Shown here one piece after another: positions 51,691 through 60,461 of a stretch of DNA of 64,000 bases. Below the pieces are notes generated by a model. The model was not told the DNA's origin. It saw nothing but the letters and a program-made list of their open reading frames with translations, and ran no database searches. The stretch is taken from the NCBI GenBank assembly GCA_965238125.1, contig OZ250179.1:5270001-5334000 (forward strand), written 5' to 3'. Position numbers and translations under genes: made by a program. Position 1 is the stretch's first letter; the number at the start of each line of letters is the position of its first letter. This DNA comes from UBA6623 sp965238125 (lineage in GTDB: Bacteria; Acidobacteriota; Terriglobia; Bryobacterales; UBA6623).

Positions 51691-52738
51691 CGGCGTCCGG
51701 CGCGCGGGTCGTACATTGGATGCGGGGGGCGCAAAGCCGCAAGATCGCGCGTCCGAGCGGCCGCGTTCGCACAGAGTTGTAAATGGTCGCTGCGCCGCGG
51801 GCCGGAGGACCCAAGTGCGCGGCAAATAGAGGCGCGGCTGAAACAGCGGCGTCGGTAAAACCGGCGTCTCGCATGTGTCGCAATGTATCTCCCGCTGAAA
51901 GCAAACGGACCCGGTCATAAGGGTGACCCCGCAGCGATCGCACATAGTGCCGCTGCAACCAGGGCGGTAGCAAGCCCACGCCCCACAGCCTCACATGAGG
52001 CTCCGGAGCCCATGAATAGCGATTGTTTCCCGCGACGTACGCCGTCCCGCGAGGGGCGATCACGCGCCGGCATTCCCCGAAGACCTTGGCTGGCTCGGCG
52101 ACATGCTCCATGAGATCAACCGCGGCGACGACCCCGAAACTTTCCTCGGCGAAAGGCAAGTGTTCGGCGTTGGCGCAGACCAACCGCGCGCCGACTCCGG
52201 CTTCCCGCAACCGTGCCCGCGCAATGATCAACCGGCGCAACGCGGCGTCAACTCCCGTCGCGGCAAGGCCCGTCCGGGCCGCGGCAACCACCAGGCCGGC
52301 GGTTCCGCAACCCAGGTCCAATATCCGCGTGCCCCGCGTCGGGGCCGCCGTTTCCGTGACGCTTTGTTCAATCTCCCGCCAAGTCATCGCTCCGGCGCCT
52401 TCTTCGGCTTGTTCACGCGCGCGGTAGCGGGCGGCCTCTGCCGCCGGCATCTCAGGTGTCAGCGCGTAGTACGCATCGAGCAGCGCGCTTGATGACGCGC
52501 CCGCGGCGGTTTCGATCACTCGCCGCGCCTTGGCGCGGTCATCGGCGATGCTCAAGAATCGATCGGGAAACAGCCGAAAGTCGGGGATGCCTTCGAGAAT
52601 CGGGTATTGCTTCGGGCAGACCGTGCAAACGTAGGCGGTGTTGGCTCGCTCGACCTCGGCGCGGCAGGCCGGACAAACCAACGGCGGGCCGAACCCGGCC
52701 GGTTCGCTCAACTCGGACTCGGCAACCGTCGGTTCCAT
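51691..52738 (-). CDS. SAM-dependent methyltransferase with N-terminal zinc ribbon, 3' end displaced by ISKra4
   Basis: From the ATG at 52738, the N-terminus has a Trm112/UPF0434-like zinc ribbon (LVCPACRAEVE ... YVCTVCPKQYPILEGIPDF). A class I methyltransferase domain follows: motif I ILDLGCGTAGLV, acidic CANAEHLPF, motif GVVAAVDLMEHV. The C-terminal part has a membrane-surface look (LPPWLQRHYVRSL). The insertion replaces the native last 13 codons or so (restored: DPKPLTNQTYNDEGLR, stop overlapping the DUF1080 ATG) with IS-encoded residues up to 51626. It probably still functions. The neighbours suggest cell-envelope glycan or lipid modification. Confidence 0.85.
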
Positions 52739-53460
52739 TTTCGAAGCCAGCCCCGCCAGGCCAAGTACCCGCGTGCATAGCCGCCGAATAGCCGCCCTTC
52801 ACATAGGCGCCCACGCAGATAGTAGGCGTCGATCCGCTCAAGGCTCGCCCGAGGAGAGGCCGGGCCTACATACCCCAGCCGTGCCGAGCAGCCCACGGCG
52901 AAATGCTCGGCGACGATCTCGCGCAGCGCCGGCGATTCCGCCCCATAAGGATAGGCGAACGACGTCACGGCCCGACCCGTGCGGTCTTCGATTCGCTGCT
53001 TCGACTCGACAATCTCGGCCCGCGCTGCTTCGGTCGATAGCCGCGTCAAATCCGGGTGTGTCAGCGTCTGCGCCCCGAACCGTACCCCGGCGCGACTTAG
53101 TTCCGCGATCTGCGACCAAGAGAGCAGTCCGCGGCCGCCGAATCCGCTCGGCTGCGACGGCCAATCGTTCGTCTTCCCGACATAGTTCGCGACAAGAAAC
53201 ACTGTTCCGGGGAGCCCGTATTCCTCCAAGACCGGATAGGCTTCGGAGGCAAAGTTCCGAAAGCCATCGTCAAACGTGAGCGCCACAACAGAGCGGTCCG
53301 ATTCATCGGCTCCCGGCTCAAGCACCTCTTCCAAGGGGCGAATCATGACCTGTTGCCGCAACAAGCTCTCGATTCGCCGCCGCAACATTGCCGACGTGAC
53401 CGACAAGACCGACCCCGATGAATCGATCGAGTGGAAGGTCAAGATGGCGCGATCGGGCAT
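52708..53460 (-). CDS. polysaccharide deacetylase (NodB-like)
   Basis: The ATG at 53460 (MPDRAILTFHSIDSSGSVLS) is chosen because it overlaps the stop of the glycosyltransferase gene upstream (TGATG). Motifs of carbohydrate esterase family 4 are present: VALTFDDGFRNF (catalytic Asp and metal Asp), TLTHPDLTRLS (metal His residues) and FAYPYGAESP. About 250 residues. It removes acetyl groups from a polysaccharide, probably at the envelope. The end overlaps the methyltransferase start by about 30 bp, which indicates a compact operon. Confidence 0.9.
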   Translation of the reverse strand: MPDRAILTFHSIDSSGSVLSVTSAMLRRRIESLLRQQVMIRPLEEVLEPGADESDRSVVALTFDDGFRNFASEAYPVLEEYGLPGTVFLVANYVGKTNDWPSQPSGFGGRGLLSWSQIAELSRAGVRFGAQTLTHPDLTRLSTEAARAEIVESKQRIEDRTGRAVTSFAYPYGAESPALREIVAEHFAVGCSARLGYVGPASPRASLERIDAYYLRGRLCEGRLFGGYARGYLAWRGWLRKWNRRLPSPS

Positions 53461-54359
53461 CAGTCGGTCCGGGAACAGCTCTCGCCGGCTCCCAGCAAAT
53501 ACCCCGTCAGCTCGCCCGCCGCCCACATCAACTGAAAGACAAGGACCAGCGGCGACGCAAGAAACCACTGCCGAACATGACTCCCTTTCCAAAGGACCGC
53601 CCGCGCCGTTCGCAACCAAAGCAGCAACGGGACCAGCGGACAAGCCAAAACCCGCGCCTGAAACCGCCACATTGTCAAATGCTCGCTCAGCCGATCGGCG
53701 AAACAACGCCCGTGACAGTAGCGCAACCGGCAGTAGGACCAAAAGCGATAGGGCTTGCCGTGAGAAACCTTGGCGTCGGGCTCGAACCACAACGACAGCC
53801 CCTGCCGCGCGAGTTCCTGATGAAACTCATGCTCCCAAAACCCTTCGAGATAGGTGTCCACCAAAGAACGCAGCAGATCTCCGCGATAGCAAACATTGCT
53901 GCCGGCCAGCGCCGCCGTCGGGCCGCGCGAAACCGGCGGCATGACGGACGCGTAGCGGGAAAGATAAACCGCCCAATCGAGCAGAGTTTGGGAACGGCCG
54001 TTGACGACCGGCCCCCCGGCCGCGCCCACTTTCGGGTCGTCGAGCGCCAGCGCCAGAGCGGCGGGCCAGCTCTCGCTGAACGAGCAATGATCTTCGGTGA
54101 CGGCGATCAACCGACCGCGCGCCTGCCGGATGCCCCGAGCCCGAAGCTGCGGCACCGACCACTCTCCGCTGACCTCGGCGATCAACAGATGGGGGAGCCG
54201 TTCCTGAAGCCTCCGCAGCAGCAAACTTGTCGGATCATGGGACGAAACCACGGCGATCACCTCGAGCCCGTCTCGCTCGAGCAACTCCGTGATCGTTTTC
54301 ACCGCGGTCCGAGGCGCGTGCCGCACCGGAACCACCACCGACATTTCCACTTCCGTCAT
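53460..54359 (-). CDS. glycosyltransferase family 2
   Basis: Starting at the ATG at 54359 (MTEVEMSVVVPVRHAPRTAV); an in-frame ATG at 54422 is possible. The GT-A fold shows the nucleotide-sugar site: VVVPVR, then AVTEDHCSFSESW with the acidic metal-binding residues, LAGSNVCYRGDLL and EGFWEHEFHQELARQG with the catalytic-base region. Two hydrophobic helices at the end (LACPLVPLLLWL; LASPLVLVFQLMWAAGEL) anchor it in the membrane. It is the first gene of the glycosyltransferase - deacetylase - methyltransferase group, which probably makes a surface glycan. Confidence 0.85.
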   Translation of the reverse strand: MTEVEMSVVVPVRHAPRTAVKTITELLERDGLEVIAVVSSHDPTSLLLRRLQERLPHLLIAEVSGEWSVPQLRARGIRQARGRLIAVTEDHCSFSESWPAALALALDDPKVGAAGGPVVNGRSQTLLDWAVYLSRYASVMPPVSRGPTAALAGSNVCYRGDLLRSLVDTYLEGFWEHEFHQELARQGLSLWFEPDAKVSHGKPYRFWSYCRLRYCHGRCFADRLSEHLTMWRFQARVLACPLVPLLLWLRTARAVLWKGSHVRQWFLASPLVLVFQLMWAAGELTGYLLGAGESCSRTD

Positions 54360-54422
54360 CTGTTCGACCGAAAATGGGGGACTGCCAGCCGATTTTCGCG
54401 CGTTGAACCGCTTTGTGTGCAA

Positions 54423-54732
54423 CGCCGGTGGACAGCGAAAACCGGCGGCTTCTCCGAAAACAGCCTTGTAAGCGTATGGTGTATTACGTTCAGGACCGGC
54501 GAGATCGCAACTACCTTGAGCCGCGAAGCGGCGGCAGGAGCCTTAGCCCAGGGTGAAGCCGAAGGCGGAACCCTGGGTAGACTTCCCCCACGGGGAGAGC
54601 CCCGAAGGGGCGGCGGGAACGCCCTCGCCCCCATTTTCATGGCGGTATTATGAATCCGCGCATTCATGGAAACGGACTGTACCCTCCTTTTCGCGACCGC
54701 TGCCGCTTGCGACCCGCCTCGACAACGAAAAA
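54423..54732. repeat. intergenic region with hairpin repeat
   Basis: No gene is apparent in these 310 bp. At 54514-54582 lies CCGCGAAGCGGCGGCAGG followed by CCCAGGGT...ACCCTGGG, the second copy of the hairpin element at 9974-10036. Confidence 0.6.
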
Positions 54733-55515
54733 CTAAACGCCTCCGCGCGCTTCATTGAGATCGTTCGCCATCGCTTGAACGGCGTTCCAGAGAATCATCT
54801 GGGCCTGGCCGCAGCCGACCAGTTTCATGCCGCGTTCGATCCAGGTCTTGGCGAGCGCCGGATCGCGCACTTGAATCGAGGGGAAGCGGCCGTGCTTTTC
54901 ACAGATCTCGATGACCATCATGACGGCGGCGACCAGTTTGGGGTGCTCCAACTGCCCGGCGACGCCGAGCGAGATCGACAGATCCGCCGGCCCGATCATA
55001 ACGGCGTCAACCCCCGGTGTCGAGATGAGTTCCTCGGCTCGATCAAGCGCGGCTTGCGATTCGATTTGAAACACGACCAACGTGTGCTCATTGGCATGCG
55101 TCGCAATTTCGTCGAAAGAGGCCTTGCCGTAGCCGGTTTGGGGCGGCGTCAGCCCGAATCCACGCCGACCTTCGGGCGGAAACTTCGCCCAACTGATCGC
55201 CTCGGCCAGGGTCTCGGGTGATTCCACCCGCGGCAGGATGATCCCTTGCGCGCCCATGTCGAGAGCCCGCGCGACCAGCGAATACTGAAAATCAGCGACC
55301 CGCACGATCGGCGTGATCGACGAGGACACAGCCGAGCGGATCAGATCCTGCATCGTTTCGGGCGTGAACGCGCCGTGCTCGGTGTCGATGAAAATCCAGT
55401 CCAATCCCGCCGCCGCGAACAGGCGCGGGATCTCGGCGGAACGCAGATGCCCTTGAATCGAGCCCAGCGCCACCCGGCCCTCGCGGAGAATTTGTTTGGT
55501 TTGATTGATCTGCAT
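54733..55515 (-). CDS. HpcH/HpaI-family aldolase
   Basis: The 260-residue protein has the class II pyruvate-aldolase TIM-barrel signature: LREGRVALGSIQGH, WIFIDTEHGAFTPETM (catalytic His region), PIVRVADFQYSLVARALDMGAQGIILPRV, VVFQIESQAALDRAEEL (metal Glu) and VDAVMIGPADLSISLG (metal Asp). It splits 4-hydroxy-2-oxoacids into pyruvate or a related ketoacid and an aldehyde. No pathway genes surround it. The gene seems intact and single. Confidence 0.9.
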   Translation of the reverse strand: MQINQTKQILREGRVALGSIQGHLRSAEIPRLFAAAGLDWIFIDTEHGAFTPETMQDLIRSAVSSSITPIVRVADFQYSLVARALDMGAQGIILPRVESPETLAEAISWAKFPPEGRRGFGLTPPQTGYGKASFDEIATHANEHTLVVFQIESQAALDRAEELISTPGVDAVMIGPADLSISLGVAGQLEHPKLVAAVMMVIEICEKHGRFPSIQVRDPALAKTWIERGMKLVGCGQAQMILWNAVQAMANDLNEARGGV

Positions 55516-55586
55516 GAACTAACAAGTATTGCAATTCCGCGAGCGGAGGAATAGTATTTGTGTAGCGATGTACGGGAGGTAGGGAC

Positions 55587-56069
55587 ATGACACACAGCAG
55601 AAAACTCATCTTGGCTCTTGTGTTGACCGTGCCGGCGGCCTGGGCCGCCACGCCTCGCATGACGGGCGTGAGCCCGTCGGGCGGGCACAACGGAGACGAG
55701 ATCACGGCCAGCGGACAGAACCTCGATTCCACAACGGTCACCAAACTCTTTCTCACCGATGGCCGAAAAGATTACCGCGTAACGATGAAGGAGCAAACCG
55801 CGGACAGCATTAAATTCGCCATTCCGGCGAGGCTCAAGCCGGGCTACTACAACTTGATGATGCAGACGGCGGGTTCCGACCCGGCGCTGCTCGAACAGCC
55901 GATCTCCTGCCAGGTTCTGGCGGAAGGCGAGGAACTGATCGAGGCCGTCGAGCAGGAACTCGAGGTGATCGAGCAAGAGGTGACCGAAGAGGACGAGAAG
56001 GCGGCCGCGAAGAAGTTGAAAGAGATGGAAAAGGAAGCGAAGCGGAAGAAGAAAAAGAAGAAGAGCTGA
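55587..56069 (+). CDS. secreted IPT/TIG-like protein with lysine-rich tail
   Basis: The 160-residue protein has a signal peptide (LILALVLTVPAAWAA) and one IPT/TIG-like immunoglobulin domain (MTGVSPSGGHNGDEITASGQ, FLTDGRKDYRV, RLKPGYYNLMM). A glutamate-rich helix follows (EGEELIEAVEQELEVIEQEV) and a tail of almost only Lys, Glu and Arg (KEAKRKKKKKKS). The charged tail could bind nucleic acid or an anionic polymer outside the cell. Function unknown. Confidence 0.75.
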   Translation: MTHSRKLILALVLTVPAAWAATPRMTGVSPSGGHNGDEITASGQNLDSTTVTKLFLTDGRKDYRVTMKEQTADSIKFAIPARLKPGYYNLMMQTAGSDPALLEQPISCQVLAEGEELIEAVEQELEVIEQEVTEEDEKAAAKKLKEMEKEAKRKKKKKKS

Positions 56070-56174
56070 TTCGGTTCGTTTTATTGCGCTTTCATCGTGA
56101 GGCCGGTCCCGAACCGGTGGCGACCGGCTCTCAGTCGGTTACGGGTTAAGCGTCCCTCCCGGTCGTCCAGCGGA

Positions 56175-56993
56175 ATGAAAACCCCCGTTCTCCCGGCACC
56201 GGCCCCCCAGTGGGGCAGGTCTTCAGGCCTGCCCGTCATAAGCCTAGTCGGCTCCTCGGCGGCGCTCGCGGCTTTTTTCTTGATTCTGTCGGCGTGCGGC
56301 GACGCACCCGCCCTCCCACAAGCCCCATCTTCTTCGTCGCCCGAGGAAAAGGAGCGACACGACCCCTATCGCGGCCGACGCATCGCCATGGTCCGCGAGC
56401 AGATCGAGGCGCGCGGCGTGCGCGACGCCCTTGTGCTCGAGGCCGTGCGGGCCGTGCCTCGTCACGAATTCGTCCCCTCCAAGTTCCTCAACGACGCCTA
56501 CGCCGACTATCCGCTTCCCATCGGCGAGGGGCAGACGATCTCACAGCCCTACATCGTTGCCTTCATGAGTGAGTTGCTGGATCTCGACAAAACCCACAAA
56601 GTGCTCGAAATCGGGACCGGCTGCGGTTATCAGGCGGCTGTGTTAAGCCGCCTCGCCCGGCAAGTCTTCAGCATCGAAATCGTGGAGTCGCTCGGCCTTA
56701 CCGCGCGGAAACGTTTGCAGCATCTCGGTTACGTCAATGTCCAAGTCTCAATCGGAGACGGTTACTTGGGGCTGCCCGACGAGGCGCCGTTTGATCGCAT
56801 CATCCTGACCGCGGCGCCGGAGGAACTGCCGCAAGCCTTGGTCGATCAACTCAAGTCCGGCGGCCGGATGGTCGCTCCGGTCGGGCCGGTATACGGCAAC
56901 CAGGAATTGATCGTCGTAACGAAAGACGCCGCGGGCAACGTCCGCCGACGGTCCGTGCTGCCGGTACGCTTCGTCCCCATGGTGAAGCCGTAG
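56175..56993 (+). CDS. protein-L-isoaspartate O-methyltransferase, lipoprotein form
   Basis: From the ATG at 56175 the 272-residue protein starts with a membrane/lipoprotein signal (AALAAFFLILSACGD, lipobox cysteine). The PCMT domain follows: VREQIEARGVRDALVLEAVRAVPRHEFVP, PLPIGEGQTISQPYIVAFMSELL and VLEIGTGCGYQAAVLSRLA, with the end WMVAPVGP-like GGRMVAPVGP. It repairs isoaspartyl residues using SAM. Export is odd, because SAM is cytoplasmic; the signal may be an anchor that leaves the domain inside, or the start may be further downstream. Confidence 0.88.
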   Translation: MKTPVLPAPAPQWGRSSGLPVISLVGSSAALAAFFLILSACGDAPALPQAPSSSSPEEKERHDPYRGRRIAMVREQIEARGVRDALVLEAVRAVPRHEFVPSKFLNDAYADYPLPIGEGQTISQPYIVAFMSELLDLDKTHKVLEIGTGCGYQAAVLSRLARQVFSIEIVESLGLTARKRLQHLGYVNVQVSIGDGYLGLPDEAPFDRIILTAAPEELPQALVDQLKSGGRMVAPVGPVYGNQELIVVTKDAAGNVRRRSVLPVRFVPMVKP

Positions 56994-56995
56994 CG

Positions 56996-57050
56996 ACAAA
57001 CACTCGTGTTTGTCCCAGCCCACAGTAGGGACAAGCACTCCTGCTTGTCC
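56996..57050. repeat. two short palindromic repeats
   Basis: GACAAACACTCGTGTTTGTC (about 56996-57015) and GGGACAAGCACTCCTGCTTG with TCCC (about 57028-57051) are imperfect palindromes with the same layout, one after the other, just downstream of the methyltransferase stop. They can form hairpins and may end transcription; they look like copies of one mobile palindrome family. Confidence 0.6.
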
Positions 57051-57130
57051 CACCCCCAACCCGCGTTTGCCCAGTGCCGCACCACCAAACACGATCACCA
57101 CCCCCCCCTGTTCGGCTATCCTGATAACTC

Positions 57131-59704
57131 ATGACGGGCGAAACCATTTCGCACTACGCCATTCACGAGAAGCTCGGCGAAGGCGGGATGGGTGTCGTCT
57201 ATAAAGCCGTCGACACCAGACTCGACCGCACCGTGGCGCTGAAATTCCTGGCGCCGCATCTTCTGCGCAACGACGAAGCCCGGCGGCGCTTCGAACAAGA
57301 AGCCAAGACCGCCGTCTCCCTCAATCACCCCAACATCTGCACCCTCTACGAAATCGACGAGGCCGACGGACATACCTTCCTCGCGCTCGAATACATCGAC
57401 GGCGAAGGCCTCGACGAAATCGCCGGCCGCGGCCCCCTGCCCGCCGCCCAAGCCTCCGACTATGCCGCGCAGGCCGCCCGCGGTCTCGCCGCCGCTCACG
57501 CCAAGGGCATCGTTCATCGCGACATCAAGGGCGGCAATATCATGGTCACCACCGACGGCCTCGTCAAGGTGATGGATTTCGGACTGGCGCGGCTCACCAG
57601 CGATTCGCGGCTCACCCAAGACGGCACAGTTCTCGGCACGCCCGCCTACATGGCGCCCGAACAGCTGGAAGGCATCGATGTCGACGCCCGCGCCGACGTC
57701 TGGGCCCTCGGCGTAGTGCTTTATGAAATGCTCGCCGGGAGGCTGCCCTTCGCAGCCGAGTATCAACAAGCCCTGCTCTACGCCGTGATGTACGAGCAGC
57801 CCGAGCCCCTCGCCGACGCGCCCGAAGAGCTTGCCGCGATCGTCGCCAAGGCCCTCGAAAAAGACCCGGCCCCGCGCTACGCGGACGCCGCCGAGATGGG
57901 AGCCGCCATCGAAGCCTTTGTCGAGGCCGACCGCAGCTCGGCGGCAACTTCCCCGCCCCCCGAGCAAGGCGGCGAATGGACTTCGAAACAGCGTTTGTTC
58001 GGCCTGCCGCTCGTCCACGTCGCCACCGGATACGACCCGCTAACGGGCCGCATCCGTATTGCCAAGGGGATCATCGCCATCGGCAACGTTGCGGTCGGCG
58101 GCATTGCCGTGGGCGGAGTTTCGCTCGGCGCGATTGCCATCGGTGGAGTCACCGCGGGTATTGCCTCGCTCGGCGGCGTCGCGCTCGCCTTGTGGATGGC
58201 CTTCGGCGCGGTGACGGTCGGGATGGACCCGCAAGGTGTTATCGCCATCGGCCCCGAAGGCACGCGCGTGATGGAGCAAACCATCGTCGAACAAGCGGCC
58301 TCGAGCGAAGAAGAGAGTGAGCCTCCCTCGGTCGCCGTGATGCCGTTCGTTAACAGCAGCGGCGACCCCGACTTCGAATACTTTTCCGACGGCATGACCG
58401 ACGAGCTGATCAATGGCCTCTCAAAAATCAAGGGGCTTAGGGTCGTGGCGCGCAGCTCGGTGTTTCGGCTGAAGGGGCAGGGGCTGGACGTCAGTGAAAT
58501 CGGAGAGCGACTCAACGTCGGCGCCGTCCTCGAAGGAACGGTTCGCAAGGCCGGAGACCGGTTGCGAATCACCACCCAACTCGTCAACGCCGCCGACGGC
58601 TTCGAAATTTGGTCCGACCGCTATGACAGCCAGATGAAGGACGTTTTCGATGTTCAAGACGAGATCTGCCGCGCCATGGTCGGGGCGCTCGAGGCGGAAC
58701 TGTTGGACGACCCCTTACAGCCCGTTGTACGCGCGGCCACGCAAAACCCCAAGGCCTATGAGTTGTATCTGCGGGGGCAAAGCTATTTCCAGCGGTTTAC
58801 CGAGGCGGACGTGGAACAGAGCCGGTCTTACTTCGAAGAAGCTCTGCGCATTGATCCGAACTATGCGTTGGCCCGCGTTTGGTTGGCGAACTATTACACG
58901 CTTCGCGTGAGCGAGGGCCTCGCCCCTGCCGAAGATCTTGCCAAGGCGGAGGCTGAACTGAACAAGGCTCTCCAGCTTGACGATTCCATCGCTCTGGCGC
59001 ACGCCTCGATGGCCATCGCCCAATTACGGCGGTGGAACTGGGCGTCCGCGGAGCGATCGCTGCAAAGGGCTCTGGAACTCGAACCGGGTCTCGCAAGGGC
59101 TCATTTTTTCCGCGCCATTTTCTTGTTCAGCGTCGGCGGTGTCGACGAGGCCCTTGAAGAATCAAGGCTGGCGGTTGCGCTGGACCCCCTGTTGTCCGCA
59201 GTAAGGGCCGGATTGGTCCTTGGCCTCGCGTATACCGGCCGGCACGAGGAAGCGCGTCGTCAAGCCGAGGATCTGATGAGATTGAATGAAGGTTCCGGGT
59301 ACCAATCTTTAGCGGAGGTCCACAATGCGATGGGGCGCTTCGACCAGGCGGTCCAAGCGCTCGAACAGAGGCGCGAGCTTTCCGGAGGCGATACATCCGT
59401 TGAAGCGGCGCTCGCCGTCGCTTACGGCAGAGCAAATCGCCAAAACGATGCGCGGAAGATCCTGGATACGCTGGTGAAGCGGAGGCGTGAATCTTATTTC
59501 AGCCCATACAGTATCGGCCAGATCCATTTGGCCTTGGATGAAGATGACCGGGCCTTCGAGTGGTTCGAAACCGCTTTCGAGGAAAAGACCCCGGCATTAC
59601 CGTTCCTGCGTTGGCTGCCCCGCCAGCGGGGCTTCGAGCGCCTGGCCGACGACCCGCGCTACCACGACCTGCTGCGCCGGATGAATGTCCCCCCGCCGCG
59701 CTGA
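57131..59704 (+). CDS. Ser/Thr protein kinase with Gly-rich hydrophobic repeat, TolB/FlgO-like domain and TPRs
   Basis: The 857-residue protein starts with a Hanks-type kinase: GEGGMGVVYKAVDTR, Lys38, IVHRDIKGGNIM, DFG and GTPAYMAPEQ. Residues about 305-365 contain VAKGIIAIGN-type sequence: repeated GG(I/V)A(V/I)GG blocks ending in a hydrophobic stretch (LALWMAFGAVTVG). A domain like those in adenylate cyclase/kinase fusions follows from about 400 (SVAVMPFVNSSGDPDFEYFS, GLRVVARSSVFRLKG, VLEGTVRKAGDRLRI), and from about 535 to the end are TPR-like repeats (AYELYLRGQSYFQR, FEEALRIDPNYALA). The catalytic residues are intact. The ATG follows TATCCT by 8 bp. Confidence 0.92.
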   Translation: MTGETISHYAIHEKLGEGGMGVVYKAVDTRLDRTVALKFLAPHLLRNDEARRRFEQEAKTAVSLNHPNICTLYEIDEADGHTFLALEYIDGEGLDEIAGRGPLPAAQASDYAAQAARGLAAAHAKGIVHRDIKGGNIMVTTDGLVKVMDFGLARLTSDSRLTQDGTVLGTPAYMAPEQLEGIDVDARADVWALGVVLYEMLAGRLPFAAEYQQALLYAVMYEQPEPLADAPEELAAIVAKALEKDPAPRYADAAEMGAAIEAFVEADRSSAATSPPPEQGGEWTSKQRLFGLPLVHVATGYDPLTGRIRIAKGIIAIGNVAVGGIAVGGVSLGAIAIGGVTAGIASLGGVALALWMAFGAVTVGMDPQGVIAIGPEGTRVMEQTIVEQAASSEEESEPPSVAVMPFVNSSGDPDFEYFSDGMTDELINGLSKIKGLRVVARSSVFRLKGQGLDVSEIGERLNVGAVLEGTVRKAGDRLRITTQLVNAADGFEIWSDRYDSQMKDVFDVQDEICRAMVGALEAELLDDPLQPVVRAATQNPKAYELYLRGQSYFQRFTEADVEQSRSYFEEALRIDPNYALARVWLANYYTLRVSEGLAPAEDLAKAEAELNKALQLDDSIALAHASMAIAQLRRWNWASAERSLQRALELEPGLARAHFFRAIFLFSVGGVDEALEESRLAVALDPLLSAVRAGLVLGLAYTGRHEEARRQAEDLMRLNEGSGYQSLAEVHNAMGRFDQAVQALEQRRELSGGDTSVEAALAVAYGRANRQNDARKILDTLVKRRRESYFSPYSIGQIHLALDEDDRAFEWFETAFEEKTPALPFLRWLPRQRGFERLADDPRYHDLLRRMNVPPPR

Positions 59705-59762
59705 GGGTTCGGACCCAAGCCTGTTTCGCGTCTCCGACGAAAAACAGTGGACTTCCGCGAAC

Positions 59763-60275
59763 CTAATTCAGCAGAGAATCGAGGGTCAGACGGATGTCGG
59801 GGTCTTCCGTCCATAAGACATTCGCCGGTTCATCACGGCTCCCGGTGGCGGTGTGAACTCGGCCCGCCCGCTTGGCCGGATCGATGATCCACACGAAGCG
59901 AACGCCGAAATCGAGGTAGTCCTTGATCTTTTCGGCGACATCCGCGTCCCGGTCATCCTTCGAGAGGATCTCCACGGCGAGAAACGGAGGCGTGTTGAAG
60001 ACTTGTTCGGCGGGCTCGGCGCCGATGTAGACACAAACGTCCGGAACGCGAAATCTGGTGGCCTTGACTTGGACTCGTTGTTCGGGAAAGCAGTAGGTCC
60101 CCAAGGTCTGCTCCCGCGCGATGAAGAAACCAATCACCTTGCGCTGGACTCGGCTGTGATCTCGCTCGCCCAAGTTGCGTTGGATAATGCGGCCGTCGAC
60201 GTACTCGCGGTCGCCGTCAGAGAAGCTGGTTCGAAGGTATTCCTCGACCGACACCGCAGCGGAAACCGTACCCAT
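59763..60275 (-). CDS. Uma2-family (DUF820) restriction endonuclease-like protein
   Basis: The 170-residue protein has the Uma2 pattern: SVEEYLRTSFSDGDREYVDGRIIQRNLG, PEQRVQVKATRFRVPDVCVYIG (catalytic Asp region), PPFLAVEILSKDDRDADVAEKIKDYLDFGVRFVWIIDP (catalytic Glu-x-Leu). The fold is PD-(D/E)XK. The family is very common in cyanobacteria, planctomycetes and acidobacteria; its biological role is unclear. It converges with the kinase gene, 58 bp between them. Confidence 0.88.
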   Translation of the reverse strand: MGTVSAAVSVEEYLRTSFSDGDREYVDGRIIQRNLGERDHSRVQRKVIGFFIAREQTLGTYCFPEQRVQVKATRFRVPDVCVYIGAEPAEQVFNTPPFLAVEILSKDDRDADVAEKIKDYLDFGVRFVWIIDPAKRAGRVHTATGSRDEPANVLWTEDPDIRLTLDSLLN

Positions 60276-60461
60276 GCGCTTATTGTACTCTCCGCCGAGC
60301 GCGGGAGCCTACGAACTAACGTGCGGTACGGCGGGTCGGGGCGGCTCGCCCGCGACCCTGACATGGTGGCGCCGAGGTTCGGGCCGCCACCCCTACCCCG
60401 TTCTCCGATGTGGCCCTTTCCGCGCGCATACCGCGCGTTATTAGACGAAAGGGTTCTTACG

